Below, piece after piece: positions 33,094 through 44,756 of a stretch of DNA of 64,000 bases. Numbering within the stretch: position 1 is the first letter of the stretch; every line of letters starts with the position of its first letter. Under the pieces are notes generated by a model, which did not search any database, was not told the DNA's origin, and saw nothing but the letters and a program-made list of their open reading frames with translations. Origin of the DNA: Basidiobolus meristosporus CBS 931.73 (lineage: Eukaryota; Basidiobolomycota; Basidiobolomycetes; Basidiobolales; Basidiobolaceae); assembly GCA_002104905.1 (NCBI GenBank), contig MCFE01000111.1, forward strand, positions 62,001 to 126,000, given 5' to 3'. The translations under genes were made by a program, and so were the position numbers.

Positions 33094-34344
33094 TTACAAA
33101 GTAGGAGCTTTACCGGTAAGCTTGGTGTAAGCTTCAATATACTTATTCAAAGTGTTGTTAATGACATCCTCAGGAAGCTCGATTGGAGTCTTCTTGTCAT
33201 AATTGATGCTCAACAAGTAATCACGGAGGTACTGTTTATCGAAACTAACAAACTCCATTAGCACAAGGGAAATATGGATACACCAAAGCTCTCATATTAC
33301 CTATCCTGTCCTCTGCCAGCTTCATATTTATCCAAAGGCCAGAATCTTGAGGAGTCTGGGGTAAGTACCTCATCGGCCAAGATAAGATTGCCCTCTTCAT
33401 CAGCTCCAAATTCGAATTTAGTATCGGCAATGATGATACCACGCTCATACGCATAGTCTCTAGCCTTAACGTAGAGTTTGATTGCTGCCTCTTCCATGGC
33501 TTTAGCATTTGCTTCACCAATAATTCCAGCAACTATAACGCAAATTCACTTTAGTATAGATGTTGGCATCCCACCCTAAGAAGTTTCAGCCTACCTTTAC
33601 TGGGGTGAATATTCTCATCTGTTTAAGCCAAGGCAAAATGTCAATGTTAGACACGAAGATAACAAACGCACCAAGAAATATTTACCATGCTCTCCGTACT
33701 CAGCTTTGGTAGATGGAGTGAATAGCGGTGTCTCCAGACGCTCACTCTCCAAAAGCCCCTCGGGCAGCTTGATATCACAAACAGTACCCTGTTTCTTATA
33801 CTCAACCCATCCGGAGCCTATTATTAGGGGTAAATTCATGAGCATAAGACAAAACATAGTAGTACAACTAATACATACCTGAGATGTAACCACGGACAAT
33901 GGCTTCGACAGGGTGGATTGTTAGAGACTTGACTAACAAACAGCGGCCCTCAAGTTGGTCACGGTATTGCTTGACAATATCAGGCATTTCCTCGAAGTTG
34001 GTAGTCAACAAGTGGTTGGGGAGCACATCCTCCAATAACGCGAACCAGAAGTTGCTAAGCTGAGTAAGGATTTTCCCTTTACCAGGAATAGGCTGCACCG
34101 AGAATAAGGGTTAGTCACAACCATACAACGGCATTCAACACCTAGTTCTATCCGAAGTACTTACGTTTTTCATGATAACGTCGAATGCGCTAATTCTGTC
34201 AGTGGCGACAAAGAGAATGGTTTTCTCGTCGACACGATAGACGTCCCTGACTTTGCCTCTGGCAAGAAGCTTCAAGTCAGGGCATTCGCTATTCAACAGA
34301 GCAGTCATGTTATTAAGGAAGAGTGGGGGAGCAGTTGAAGACAA
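33094..34344 (-). CDS. ADE1: phosphoribosylaminoimidazole-succinocarboxamide synthase (SAICAR synthetase)
   Basis: Catalyses CAIR + Asp + ATP to SAICAR in de novo purine synthesis; cytosolic. Exons 34165-34344, 33879-34092, 33686-33817, 33595-33618, 33301-33532, 33094-33244 give 310 aa, close to the 306 aa of yeast Ade1. Motifs: [15 protein letters not shown] with the ATP-binding start, [54 protein letters not shown] and [10 protein letters not shown], then [13 protein letters not shown] near the C-terminus. All junction phases agree. Exon 4 is only 24 nt. A second ATG at 34308 ([11 protein letters not shown]) may be the true start, since the preceding 12 residues are not conserved. Introns are 56-76 bp. 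Confidence 0.95.
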
Positions 34345-34930
34345 CGCGGGAAGCCCGTGCTACTTTTTAACATTCTTCAGAAAAAAATCCAAAAAACGAA
34401 CTCTGGAAATGAAACCTGCCCATCGACTAAATCATACGGTCAATTCAAAATTTTTCGTTGCAATGCAAATGCATTCAGTATCTTGTTCTACCAAATGGAT
34501 TTTTACGTACTTGGTTGAATGCTCACACACAAATATGGTATTTGCAAGTACCATTTGATTTAACTTATCTCCTATCTTGATCAAAGACGGGAGATAAGAT
34601 ATCATATCATATTATCAGCTGCCGATTTAGGTTTGCGGTTGCACGAGGAGTGATTGGTAGGTTTGTATGGTTTATTCATTTCTTCTGTTCGCTAGGATTA
34701 ATGCTTGCATGGAAGGCAATCCACATTTAGTGTGGTTAAATATGTAGGCGGTGGAAAAAATTGGGTGGAAAAAATGGGGTTAGGTTTAAAGTCCAAGGTT
34801 AACTGGTTAGTAACGTATATTCATGTTGATTATTTACATGAGTGTAAACGGCCTTGGGGAGTTAGAAGATAGGTGATTTCATTCAACATGGTTAAAGTAG
34901 AAAGGTAAATCAGAAGTTTAAAAATCTCAT
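34345..34930. other. intergenic, SAICAR synthetase promoter side
   Basis: The region separates the 5' end of the SAICAR synthetase gene from the 3' end of the CBS/PB1 gene. It contains a GGAGATAAGATATCATATC stretch but no recognisable gene or repeat. Confidence 0.4.
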
Positions 34931-36897
34931 TCAGCGCCATTTGGCCAAGAGGAAGCCTAGGGCGGCTGCTACTACAACTCCACCAGCAACTCCGAAAGCG
35001 ACTTCGTTGGAAAGGGTAGCCTTAGGGTCAGGCTTGTCATGGCTTAGTGAGCTCATATGCTCAGAGAGGTCCATGTCGAAAGTGTGTTCTTTGTAAGCAT
35101 CCTTGGGCAAGACTAAAACCACGAGCCTATTAGTTCCTTGAGCCCGGGACATCTCAACAGCATCCTCGAGTTCTTCATCAGTATTCAACGCCACTAGGTC
35201 TTTTTCGTCATCAATGTAGGCAGTCTCAAACTCTTCTATCTCTAGTTTGCTCTTTATCTTGCTACGAAGCGCTGTCAGATCGTAAGCATCGCTGACCACT
35301 CTATGAACCTTTTCCTCCTCTTCTTGCACCCCATATACCCGCAGTTTGAATAGAAACATTCCCGACTGGAGCAGGCGCGAAGTGATCAGAACGGTCGATT
35401 TGGATTCATTATGTAGAGTAGAAGCCGAGTCATGTGGATATAACTCTGGAGAATGCTCCACTTCCATAGACTCAGGTTCCTGGGTGAAAATGGATGCAGC
35501 ATGTGGAATCCCGGAGGTGACAACTGACTGAGAATCGTCATCGTTGAACGAGCAGAAGAGCTTGCCCCAGATACTGTCTCCATTGGTTTCGGAGTTCTCG
35601 TGTTCCATGCTGTTCAGCTAAGAGACCAAATCAAGCAGAGTTAGAATTTATCAGTCGCGCAGCGGAGAAACAATGCATTGTTTACCGCCTCAAGAGTAAC
35701 GTATGTCAATTTCAAAATATCCAGCATTCCCACGACGTCGCCAAATTCGCTCACCACTGGCAAATTCATGAAATGGCCCTCTGGAGTAAAAGGTCAGGTT
35801 TGGGTAGTTTAGGGTCATCGATTGGGCATGCCCACATACCGTTCATCTTTTTTAAGGCCTCCACAACAGTCATATTCAGTGGAGCACAATCCGGGTGCGG
35901 AGTCATCACTCTAACCACGCTGCAGTTCGACGGGTCAAGCCCAGCAGCTATGACCCTAAGCACAATATCCTTCGTGGTGAATATTCCAACTATCTGGCTT
36001 TCCTCAGTGACCAACACTGCGGTGGACTTCTCCTTCTTCATCAATCTTGCCGCCTCCTTGACACTGGTCTTTGGAGTTACTTCTGGTGGCTGCACACCAT
36101 CGATTAGGTTGGCCAATGTAGGGCATGAAATCTTTTCTTTCAACAGATCCATGAATTGAAACATCGACACAGTCACATTGGAATTGTTGATTGGCCACTC
36201 TTTGCCCATCCCTTCGATGGCATCCACCAGTTTTTTGCTTGTGCCGTAGGCTCTGTCCAGTTTTTTCAAAACCTCTAGTAGACACTTCGTGATGTCTAGC
36301 AAGCCCACCACATCCCCCTCAAGGTTGCATACTGGCAAATGACGGAACCCCTTGGTAGTCATGGTGTTCAGTGCCTCTATGGCGCTTGTATCACTGGTGA
36401 CGCATAATGGACGACGAGTCATTATATCACTGACCCTGGTATTCCGTGGATCGATTCCTTCACTTATCACTTTACAAGCCAAGTCGACCGAGGTAAATAT
36501 CCCACTCAGGTGCTCCTCAGAATCCACCACCAGTACGCTATCCATGCGCTTGGCAGCCATCAGCTGGGCTGCCTCCGTCACTAGGATATTCTCTTGGACT
36601 GTCAAGGCTTGTTGCGGTCTTAGGCTAGATACAGTCCCAGGGGTTCGCTGGCTCTTCGAGGAGCGAGATTTAAGACTTTTCTTTCGCGACAATTCTTGCT
36701 CAACTTTTCTGCGTATAGCCTGCCAAGCGACATTAGAAACTTAGTGGAAATATACTCCATACAAGACCTACCTCATCTCGTTTTGACACTCTGCTACGGG
36801 CCTTTGTGCTTCTTCCCGGATCGGGTAGAGTGGAATTATCGGCGCTTGAGGAGGTGTTTTGATGGTTAGAACGTCTAGAGACTGAGTGATAGGTCAT
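34931..36897 (-). CDS. CBS- and PB1-domain protein with C-terminal membrane anchor
   Basis: Exons 36772-36897, 35840-36719, 35686-35780, 34931-35617 give 595 aa with consistent phases. After a basic, Ser-rich N-terminus come two pairs of CBS motifs: VTEAAQLMAAKRMDSVLVVD and LGIFTS-like, TSAIEALNTMTTKGFRHLPV, KEAARLMKKEKSTAVLVT, then MTVVEALKKMNG|EGHFMNLPVV. CBS pairs sense adenine nucleotides. A PB1 domain follows (FLFKLRVYGV...TAYIDDEKDLVALNTDEELEDAV). The end is a single hydrophobic span (VAFGVAGGVVVAAALGFLLA) before KWR, so it is probably tail-anchored in an organelle membrane. The architecture is fungus-typical (similar to fission yeast CBS/PB1 proteins). The precise role is not known to me. 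Confidence 0.9.
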
Positions 36898-37407
36898 TCT
36901 CCTGACGTTTGTTAAATGCGATGGACAAGTATGGGAGGGTGCTTCAGTAGATTATATTACTATAGACAAGTAAAGGGTTTGATATGGACAATTATTTACA
37001 GGTGGTTAAAGGGTATAACCAGGCTTAGCGTTAGGAGGGTCGAGAGAAAGCCTAGAAAAAGCGGATAGCGCCCTCAGTATCAGATATATTCTCCACAGCA
37101 GAACGAGGTGGGGTGAGGTGAGCGGAAGCTACAAGGGAGAAAATAGCTCGATCCTCTGGTGTTTCATAATATTCTTGAAGGAGATGTCCAACAAGGAATA
37201 TAAACATTACAGTGATTCAGCTGCATCTAATCATCCTCATTGGGATGATTTACTTATCACCTAAACACCCAAGATCAGGAAATATCTTTGAGGGCCAAAC
37301 GCATCGGAAAGTCCGCCATTTTTATAGAAAAGCAAGAGACATTTATCAAAATAGGCCATTGATCTATTACATTCATATAATCTAGGCTCTACTGCATCAG
37401 ATTGCAT
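36898..37407. other. intergenic with one short coding-like minus-strand frame
   Basis: This lies between the 5' end of the CBS/PB1 gene and the 3' end of ALG11. A 51-codon frame on the minus strand, 37052-37207 (start ATG, stop TAG), reads like real protein (HLLQEYYETPEDRAIFSLV). No homolog comes to mind. The rest shows nothing. Confidence 0.35.
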
Positions 37408-39513
37408 TCATGAGAATAGAGGCTCTACTGCCCCAAGGAAGCTCTTTTCAAACGCGCTTTCTGAGAATTTGGAAGCAACTGATTTCCTGGCATTTTCTTG
37501 GATACAGACACGTTCCGAGGGGGGCATTTGCAGAATACCATGGATAGCCTCGGCAAATTCTTCCTTTGTTGTTGCTAGGAACCCTGTATTTCGACCAAAG
37601 CCTTAGCCACCAGTCGCTGGCCAACAAACAAGCAAGCTCGAGTTACCTGTGGGCTCGTTTCCGTGGCTTACAACAATATCCATCTTCGGGCCGCCCGAGT
37701 TATTGGCCACCGGAATCATTCCAGCTGCCTATTCCATAGCTCTAGTTTAATATCCATGACGCTTGTAGTAGACCAGGCCATACGTACCATGTATTCAACT
37801 ATACTGATTCCAAAGTGTTCATTGTTCATCGTGTGCAGGCCGATAAGCGCTTTTGACGAGTATTCAACTAGTGTTTCGTAAGAAGCGTTGACTACAAATT
37901 CAACTTGTTCCTAACCACGTCCCAAATCATTCAATAAGGGTGCGGCAGTATCATGGTGTATGGGTGCTCTTACTTGGAGGTCCAATTCAATAGCTTTGTT
38001 CCTCAGCTTCTGGATTCTCCCCTCATCATCTTCATTGCGACTGCTGCCGATTAAAACGAGTCGAACCCCATCTTTGCCATTTGCATAATTCGGATAACGA
38101 TCAAGCAACTCCTTCATCATTTCCAGCTGTAAGGTGTGGTTTTTCTCCGGCCTTGAGATGGCAAAAAAGTATTACAATGTGTCGTTGTGACGCCCAGGCC
38201 TCCAAAACGGTACCTGAATTGTGCGATAGATATGATCAGCCTCTCTCGAGTGCCGATAGGCAGTGTTTCGAGTCGAGAGGTATCGCACGGGGGATAAACC
38301 GTTCTTGTGTTTTGCACATTGCGCCATAGCTCCAGTATATGATTTTTGGTCCATGTCGAATTAACCTGGGAATGTGAAGACGTTACTCATCGGCGATATA
38401 CTTCTTGGGACTCGGTTGACGCCTACCATAACCACTTGGCAAAACGAACCCACAAAACCGTACAGATAAGCAAAGATATGATAGTAGCTGTCAGTTACCA
38501 GAGCGGCGTTAGATGGTGGTGATGTTGGGAGTTACGTTGTCGAAATTACATAAGCTTGCCACGAGTGAGAAGTTTGCTGCTGCCGATTCCAGTGTGGTTG
38601 TTGAAGCTGACCGTGTTTTGTTGAACTGCATGGAGCATGTCCGTACTGGTTTGCAAGGAATGATCAATCGAAATACTTTGCAAGGGTCCACATCATCAAT
38701 CTACCTTATAGTCGGGTAATGGACGTAAGCACCAACATTAGACACCCCAAAGAGCTTTACAAGCGGGAATGTAAAAGCATAACCCATAGTATCTACGCAT
38801 TCGTACTCAAATATTTACATGGGCTCAGACATCTACCAGACTGAATTCATTCCACATACCTATAAAGACATCAGGTACTAGCAAAGTAAGAGCTTCCCAT
38901 CCTAGAATTATCGATCCGAGACTTTGACCCAATAGCGTAAACCGCTTATACCTTTGTGTGCGCAGTTAGCATACACCGAGTTCCCCTCTAACTATTATTA
39001 TCTAACCTTTTGTCTTCAACCAAATAGCGCTTGGTCAGGAATTTGAAGCAGAGGGTGCTATGATTGAGCTCAATCCCAAAGTTATCGCGTACTTTATCTA
39101 GAATCCCCTGCTTCGTCATCTCTATATCCCCAGAATATACCACACAGACAGCGTTTGGGTATTTTTCTTGAATGGCTCGGATGGCCACCCACAATACGCG
39201 CTCACCGCCTCCGCCGGCGTTGCTATCAAATACGAATATCGTTCAGAGTTAACACACGGGAAATCAGACAGACGTATGGCCGAGAAGCACGAAAGTACCA
39301 ATAGGGGTGGAACAGGCCAACAATTACAGGTGGTTGATCATCGGTCAAAGGCCTCAGTTCAGAAAGCAGTTGCTTCCGGTTTCGAAGTTTAACTCGAGCA
39401 AGGTGAGTACGAAGAACGAAGAACGTAAACCCTAGCCCAAACAGACAAGTGGCAACCCAAACGATTGCAAATAAAGTTAGGAATGATAGTGCCATACTTT
39501 CAAGGTAAAGCAA
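37408..39513 (-). CDS. ALG11: GDP-Man:Man3GlcNAc2-PP-dolichol alpha-1,2-mannosyltransferase
   Basis: Adds the fourth and fifth mannoses to the lipid-linked oligosaccharide on the cytosolic ER face. Eleven exons, each fitted by splice signals and phase: 39299-39513, 39007-39222, 38860-38951, 38705-38792, 38550-38645, 38427-38487, 38214-38365, 37974-38151, 37788-37910, 37647-37728, 37408-37583; 492 aa. An N-terminal membrane helix is followed by [66 protein letters not shown] and [12 protein letters not shown]. The GT4 C-terminal lobe has [36 protein letters not shown] and [10 protein letters not shown]. Introns are 55-76 bp. It is unusually intron-rich next to intronless neighbours further right. 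It shares a 217-bp upstream region with the RINT1/Tip20 gene. Confidence 0.93.
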
Positions 39514-39730
39514 GAAGTGACAGGTGCATGAAAGCCGGTGATGAAAACTATAGAATTTCCTCCTATTGTGTGGAGTGTATTGGTAATGGTGAAGTTGATT
39601 GAATCAAATCTAATTATTCATATATATACACGATAGTGTCTGACGCATCATATAAGCCTCAATTGTATGCCGATAGTCCATCCAGTATTTATCTCAAGAT
39701 TCGACATTGATTATTACCACGTTGGTTTCT
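39514..39730. promoter_or_regulatory. divergent promoter of ALG11 and the RINT1/Tip20 gene
   Basis: Only 217 bp separate the two start codons, and both products act in the early secretory pathway. A CATATATATACACG stretch near 39619-39632 could serve as a TATA element. Co-regulation is inference. Confidence 0.45.
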
Positions 39731-42700
39731 ATGAATATGTCGAAGCTGGATGTCCTGAACGTTTACTCGCAGCCCATTTCGCTAGAACAAGCTATAATCC
39801 CTAAATTTTTAGAAGAGGAATTCCCCCAGTTGGACGGCCTTTCTTCTATCAAAGACGTGCTAGAGAAACGTATCCAGCAACAGCGCGAACTTGACCAGAA
39901 AGTAATCCATTGCCTTCTCCACCACCGCATTTTCAGGCGCTAATCGTCATCAATCTCTACCTCCTACAGCTTGAGCAGGCCAAGAAGGCCAGTTCCTTAA
40001 GTTTACTCAACTTCAAGGCCACCGGCGAGAACATTTCTTCTCAAATACGCACGTTGCTCGCACAGAAAGTGGATTTGAGTAAAAATCTAGAGGAGCATTT
40101 AAATTCTGATCAGTCAATCATCTTGGAGGTTCAAAGCTTATTGAAACAATTGAATTCTCTCCACGTTAGCCAAGAATATTTTGAAGTTTTGCTTCAAATT
40201 AACGACCTAATGTATGTACCATATAATGAATCCTCTTCACATACATTTTCTTGACGAAATTCCGATGCAACTAGCGCTGCAGCCAAGAGTGAAGTAGAAA
40301 AATCACCCAAACATGCTTTAGTGCCGTATAATCAACTGGTCGAGATGTCTACGCAATTGACAAACTCCAAGAAGCTATCAAATAGGCTTACTAGTTATCT
40401 GAATGGGACTATTGATAGTTTGTGGAAAGACCTACGAGATAGGCTTAGCACGTAAGACACTATTCAAGCAATGGTTTGCCTCGAACTTTGCTAAACAAAA
40501 AACGATGAAGAAAATTCACTGCTAGCTTGGAAGCTTTAAATTGGCCCACCCCGATCCGGAGTCCGTATTCAAGCAGCCTTGAAAGCAAGCTCCAAACATT
40601 CAAGAAGACATTCCTAGATCTGCTTCTACTTCAACAACCGTATCCTTATGTCTAAGTCTGGAACGTATCATTTCGCTCGGAGAGGACATATTAATACCTT
40701 GACAAGCGCCTTTTGTAGATGCAGCGACAACAACGGAGAAGAAAAACAACTATTTACTGAAACCCTGATCCCCATGGAGATCTTGGTGAATCCGCTAGTA
40801 ACGAGGTTCAAGTATCATTTCGACGGGAAAAAGCCAACAAGCAGAATTGACAAGGTTTGTTGTGATTCCTTGGATCGCATTTTGCTTTTCGCTTACTTAT
40901 GCCTCCCAGCCTGAATGGTTCTTTTCGCATGTACTTTCGATAGTTCGGGATTACTCGGACTTCCTGATCAACGAAGTCCAGCCATTGCTGTCCAGCGCTA
41001 AACTGGGCATGTACGATGCCAAGGTAAGGTAGTTGGGGTGTGCGGGGATCCATTCAATGCTAACCTGACCACACCTTCATCATTCTCCTCATTCCACAGA
41101 ACGAATTCATTCGGGGCTTGTTGACTGCGGTAGAATCCAAGTTAAGGCGCGACACCAAAAAGCTGCTGAAAAACCCGCAATACCTGGCTCACACAGTAAG
41201 GGAAACATTGGAGTTTGATCAAGCTCTTAGAGAGCTTCATTTCTATTGTGAAAGAGATGGAAGCGACTGGAAAGGTTGTGTTGGTGTTTTCACTGAGAAC
41301 AAGAACACATTCGATGCCTGGATCAATGCTGAAAAAGCGTGTAAGTGAACGACTGCCTTGTGCCCCAACAGGATGCTTATTGATATCTATTTGATGTCGC
41401 AGTTGCCGAAGCAAGGTTCGAGGAGATCATGGATGAGGAGGATGTCTGGGAGCCACTCTATGATGACGACTTCACGGTTGAAGAAATAAGACCCACCAAA
41501 TCTGCGGATAAGCTTATCAACTTGTTGGAAATCATCACTGGTCAGTTGAACTGCTTACGATGTGTTGCCTCCACTGCTGCTGACTTGGGTTCCAGAGAGA
41601 TACAAGCCTCTCATGAATTTAGCGCATCGGCTGCGATTTTTGGTGGAGATCCAGTTACATTTGCTGGCTTTGTACCACTCCGAGATCTCGTACGCCATGG
41701 ACAATTTCGAAAAGCAAAGCTTTGCCTTTATACGGGCGGATGGCCATGACGAGATCGAGGGTCTCAAAGGAGTTCGGAAACTGTGCTACTGGCTGGATTC
41801 GGCTGGGTTTGTTAGTGAGATGGTCAAGGATTGGGGTGAGCAAGAGGTAGGAGCCAACATCCCATTGAGCTTTTCAGACTCGCCACTGACACTTTGTTGG
41901 AGTTCTTTTTGGAATTGTGGGAGGGAGTGAATGAGCACACGGAAGGCTTGAGCACCAGCTCCAATGAAGAGGGCGACGAAGATGGAACGATTTTCGAAGA
42001 GATCGGCGATACTTATAACTCACTATGTGAGCGTATTCAAAAGGTTATAGTACGGACCATCAGCAAAGAGTTTACTACGGCACTCCGTCCATACCGAAAG
42101 AAGTAATTGTCACGACTTTGGTTGATTCTCCTTGGATGTACTGACAAACGGCGGTGTGAATTATAGGCGTACCTGGGCAGTCCTGGATCCTGCATTGATG
42201 TATTCCAATTCCGAGAGCGTTGGAATTGATGTGACCGAGATTCTGGAGATCTCGCCTGAGCTATGTTCACCTCTATCTCACTTGTCAATGGAAATCAACT
42301 ACCTGGGCCAGCATTTGCCGAGATCCCTCTTTGTCAGCCTTTTCAAGGAAGTGGCTGCCGAGGTGGACGACTTCTTCTGGAACAGGATTCTCATGGCATA
42401 CCAATTCAGCGACTACGGCTGCAAGCAATTCGCTCTTGATATGAGAGTCGGAGTTTGGGGATCAGTTCAAAGATGGCTTCGTAAGCCTGAAAACTACTTC
42501 AAAAGGTATATTTGAGAAACCTCTATGTTTGGTCAAACATTTAATAACACCACCACCATCCAGGGTCAAAGATGCATGCACCCTCTTCACACTTGACCAT
42601 GCCGTACTTGCTCGGCTATCTGTAGAATTGTATGATTATTCGGTTCCCAGTGAGGAACTGACTCAGTTCTTGGAGAAGTTGAACATATTTAACCTGAGCA

Positions 42701-42753
42701 TCTTGGAAGCTCGAGAATTGCTCTCTAGAAAGATCGATCCCTATGAAATGTAA
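39731..42753 (+). CDS. RINT1/Tip20 family tethering protein (Dsl1 complex)
   Basis: The Dsl1/NRZ complex tethers Golgi-derived COPI vesicles at the ER and binds ER SNAREs. Twelve exons in agreeing phase: 39731-39901, 39970-40211, 40275-40451, 40526-40639, 40719-40854, 40910-41023, 41100-41340, 41403-41540, 41596-41846, 41903-42102, 42167-42505, 42564-42753; 770 aa, usual for RINT1. The N-terminus is a coiled coil (VLEKRIQQQRELDQKLEQAK). The RINT1_TIP20 region is recognised by HFDGKKPTSRIDKPEWFFSH, ERYKPLMNLAHRLRFLVEIQ, SYAMDNFEKQSF and RTWAVLDPALMY. The start is MNMSKLDVL at 39731; ATG at 39737 is also possible. The yeast counterpart would be TIP20. Confidence 0.85.
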
Positions 42754-42902
42754 CTGTAATTAAACAATCCACCTGAAACGAACATTTATCCAGTAATCTT
42801 CTGCCATAAGCCGATATCAACATTCTGACCACAGGCTGGCATCGCGGTGACTTATTTATTTATATGCGAATAAAGGTAGTTGGACCATAGTAAATAAAGG
42901 TT

Positions 42903-44756
42903 TTAGGAGAATCCAAACAATCTCTTTTTGGTGTCTAAGATAGTTTTACCTATTCCAAGAATACCTCCTAATCCTTTTTTAGCTCCATTATAGATTGATC
43001 CGAAGAACCCTCCTCCTCCTCCTCCTCCTCCTCCATTACCATCACCACCACTACCGCCTTGACCACCGCCTTGACCGCCGCCACCGCCTTGACCACCACC
43101 ACCACCCTGACCTCCATTTATAATATAGTAGCCTTGGCCTCCCTGACCACCTTGTCCTTGCCAGCCTCCTTGTTGCCACCCGTATCCACCTTGCCCTCCT
43201 TGCCAAACTTGACCTCCTTGGCCTCCTTGACCTCCTTGACCTCCTTGACCTCCTTGGCCTCCTTGACCTCCTTGACTTCCTTGGCCTCCTTGTTGCCAGC
43301 CGTATCCACCCTGTCCACCTTGGCCTCCCTGTTGCCAGCCGTATCCACCCTGTCCACCTTGGCCTCCCTGTTGCCAGCCGTATCCACCCTGCCCACCTTG
43401 GCCTCCCTGTTGCCAGCCGTATCCACCCTGCCCACCTTGACCTCCCTGTTGCCAGCCGTATCTACCCTGCCCACCTTGACCTCCCTGTTGCCAACCATAT
43501 CCACCCTGCCCACCGTTCCCTTTATATCCAGAAGGAACGTAATATTTGACCTTTCTCTTGGGCTGAGGAGGATATTTGGGTTTGGTCTTGTCCCCTGTCG
43601 GGTATGTGGGCTGGCGCTTTTTGACAGCCTCCTTGAGTTTGTAGGATTTCTTGATCTTCCCCTTGTAGGAGTCGTCCTGATCTTCGCGTTGGCGTATGGT
43701 CTTGGCCTTCCCCTTGTAGGAGTCGTTGTGATCTTTGCGCCGGCGTATGGTCTTGACCTTTCTTACTTTCTTGACACGCTTCTTTTTATTCGAACCGGAA
43801 CTGCGCTTCTCTCCATAACCTTGGTCAGTGCTAGAGGTGCTGGTACCTGAGCCGTATTTAGAGGTGGAACTGCTGTCCGAACCGTATTTAGAGGTGGAGC
43901 TGCTGTCCGAACCGTATTTAGAGGTGGAACTGCTGTCCGAGCCATATTTAGAGGTGGTGCTACTCCCTGAACCATAATTGCTCTTGGGACTCTCTTCTTT
44001 TGACTTCGCTAAGTAATCCGATAGATAATCGAAGATCCTGGACTCGCCTTTAGAGGAATCGTCAACTTTCTTGGGCTTGTAGGAAATATTAATCTTGGGC
44101 TTCGGACTTGGCTTCGGGCTTGGTTTCGGGCTTGGTTTCGGTTTCGGCTTGGTTCCCGAACCATAGGAAGAGCCTGAGTGTGAGTGAGAGCTAGAGCCAG
44201 AACCATAGGAGGAGCCGGACTGAGAACTGGAGCCAGAGGAGGAGCCAGATGAGGAACCGGAACCAGAGGAGGAGCCGGACTCGGAACTGGAGCCAGATGA
44301 GCCGGACTCCGAGCTAGACCCAGAGGAGGAACTGGATTCTGAGTAACTACCCCCAGTGGATGAAGTTTCGTAAGACCACTCTCCGGGATTCTGGATGATG
44401 CTGTAGGAACCGCTTGATCCAGAGCTTGATTCCGAGGAACCTGAGCCATAGCCAGATTCGGAATAGCTTCCACTTGTGGTTGAGGTTTCATACGAGTATT
44501 CTCCAGGACCAGCAACGGTTTCGTAGACATCAGGTGACTTGCCAGTTATGACATACTCTTCTGTGCCATCAGGATGCTTGATGGTTTCCGTGGTATAAAC
44601 CATATTGTCTGGGGAGGTCTTTGTGCCGGCAGAATCATCCTTCGCGACGCCACTGCCATACCCACCCTCAGCATTGCTTTTATCCTCTAGTCCATAAGTG
44701 CCCAGTAGCACGGCAGATAGCACAAACAGTTGCTGAAGAAGCATGGCAGTATCCAA
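42903..44756 (-). CDS. large secreted Ser/Gly-rich repeat protein (wall or adhesive-like)
   Basis: 617 aa, intronless, with a signal peptide (MLLQQLFVLSAVLLGTYG). In order: an acidic segment with two copies of PGE(Y/W)SYETS; a Ser/Gly run; a KPKPSPKPSPKPSPK block; four to five SSTSKYGSDS repeats; a Lys/Arg-rich block with two DDSYKGK-type units (cleavage or crosslink-prone); then about seven GGYGWQQGGQGGQ units and long GGQ tracts. It ends in a short hydrophobic-amphipathic tail (NGAKKGLGGILGIGKTIL). There are almost no cysteines. Tyr/Gln/Lys-rich, disordered secreted repeats suggest a structural, adhesive or wall-crosslinked protein, but no family is recognised. Repeat number is probably length-variable. 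It is divergent from the PKA gene. Confidence 0.8.
   Translation of the reverse strand: MDTAMLLQQLFVLSAVLLGTYGLEDKSNAEGGYGSGVAKDDSAGTKTSPDNMVYTTETIKHPDGTEEYVITGKSPDVYETVAGPGEYSYETSTTSGSYSESGYGSGSSESSSGSSGSYSIIQNPGEWSYETSSTGGSYSESSSSSGSSSESGSSGSSSESGSSSGSGSSSGSSSGSSSQSGSSYGSGSSSHSHSGSSYGSGTKPKPKPSPKPSPKPSPKPKINISYKPKKVDDSSKGESRIFDYLSDYLAKSKEESPKSNYGSGSSTTSKYGSDSSSTSKYGSDSSSTSKYGSDSSSTSKYGSGTSTSSTDQGYGEKRSSGSNKKKRVKKVRKVKTIRRRKDHNDSYKGKAKTIRQREDQDDSYKGKIKKSYKLKEAVKKRQPTYPTGDKTKPKYPPQPKRKVKYYVPSGYKGNGGQGGYGWQQGGQGGQGRYGWQQGGQGGQGGYGWQQGGQGGQGGYGWQQGGQGGQGGYGWQQGGQGGQGGYGWQQGGQGSQGGQGGQGGQGGQGGQGGQGGQVWQGGQGGYGWQQGGWQGQGGQGGQGYYIINGGQGGGGGQGGGGGQGGGQGGSGGDGNGGGGGGGGGFFGSIYNGAKKGLGGILGIGKTILDTKKRLFGFS
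43200..43510 (-). repeat. tandem 39-bp coding repeats (GGYGWQQGGQGGQ)
   Basis: Roughly 39-bp units, seen on the plus strand as CCTCCCTGTTGCCAGCCGTA followed by TCCACCCTG, repeat about six times with few substitutions. They grade into shorter GGQ tracts at 43200-43285. The near-identity at DNA level suggests recent unit turnover. Confidence 0.8.

Noticed and set aside
39731..42753. COG3 (Golgi COG complex) as the identity of this gene
   Set aside because: I considered it from the coiled-coil start, but the central ERYKPLMNLAHRLRFLVEIQ region and the length fit RINT1/Tip20 better.
43200..43510. possible CRISPR-like array of regular repeats
   Set aside because: Repeats are contiguous, in frame and coding, without unique spacers, in a eukaryotic gene.
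43059..43850. 263-codon plus-strand frame
   Set aside because: It is the antisense of the Gly-rich repeat gene. Its Thr/Leu/Ser periodicity comes from the GGYGWQQ repeat units.
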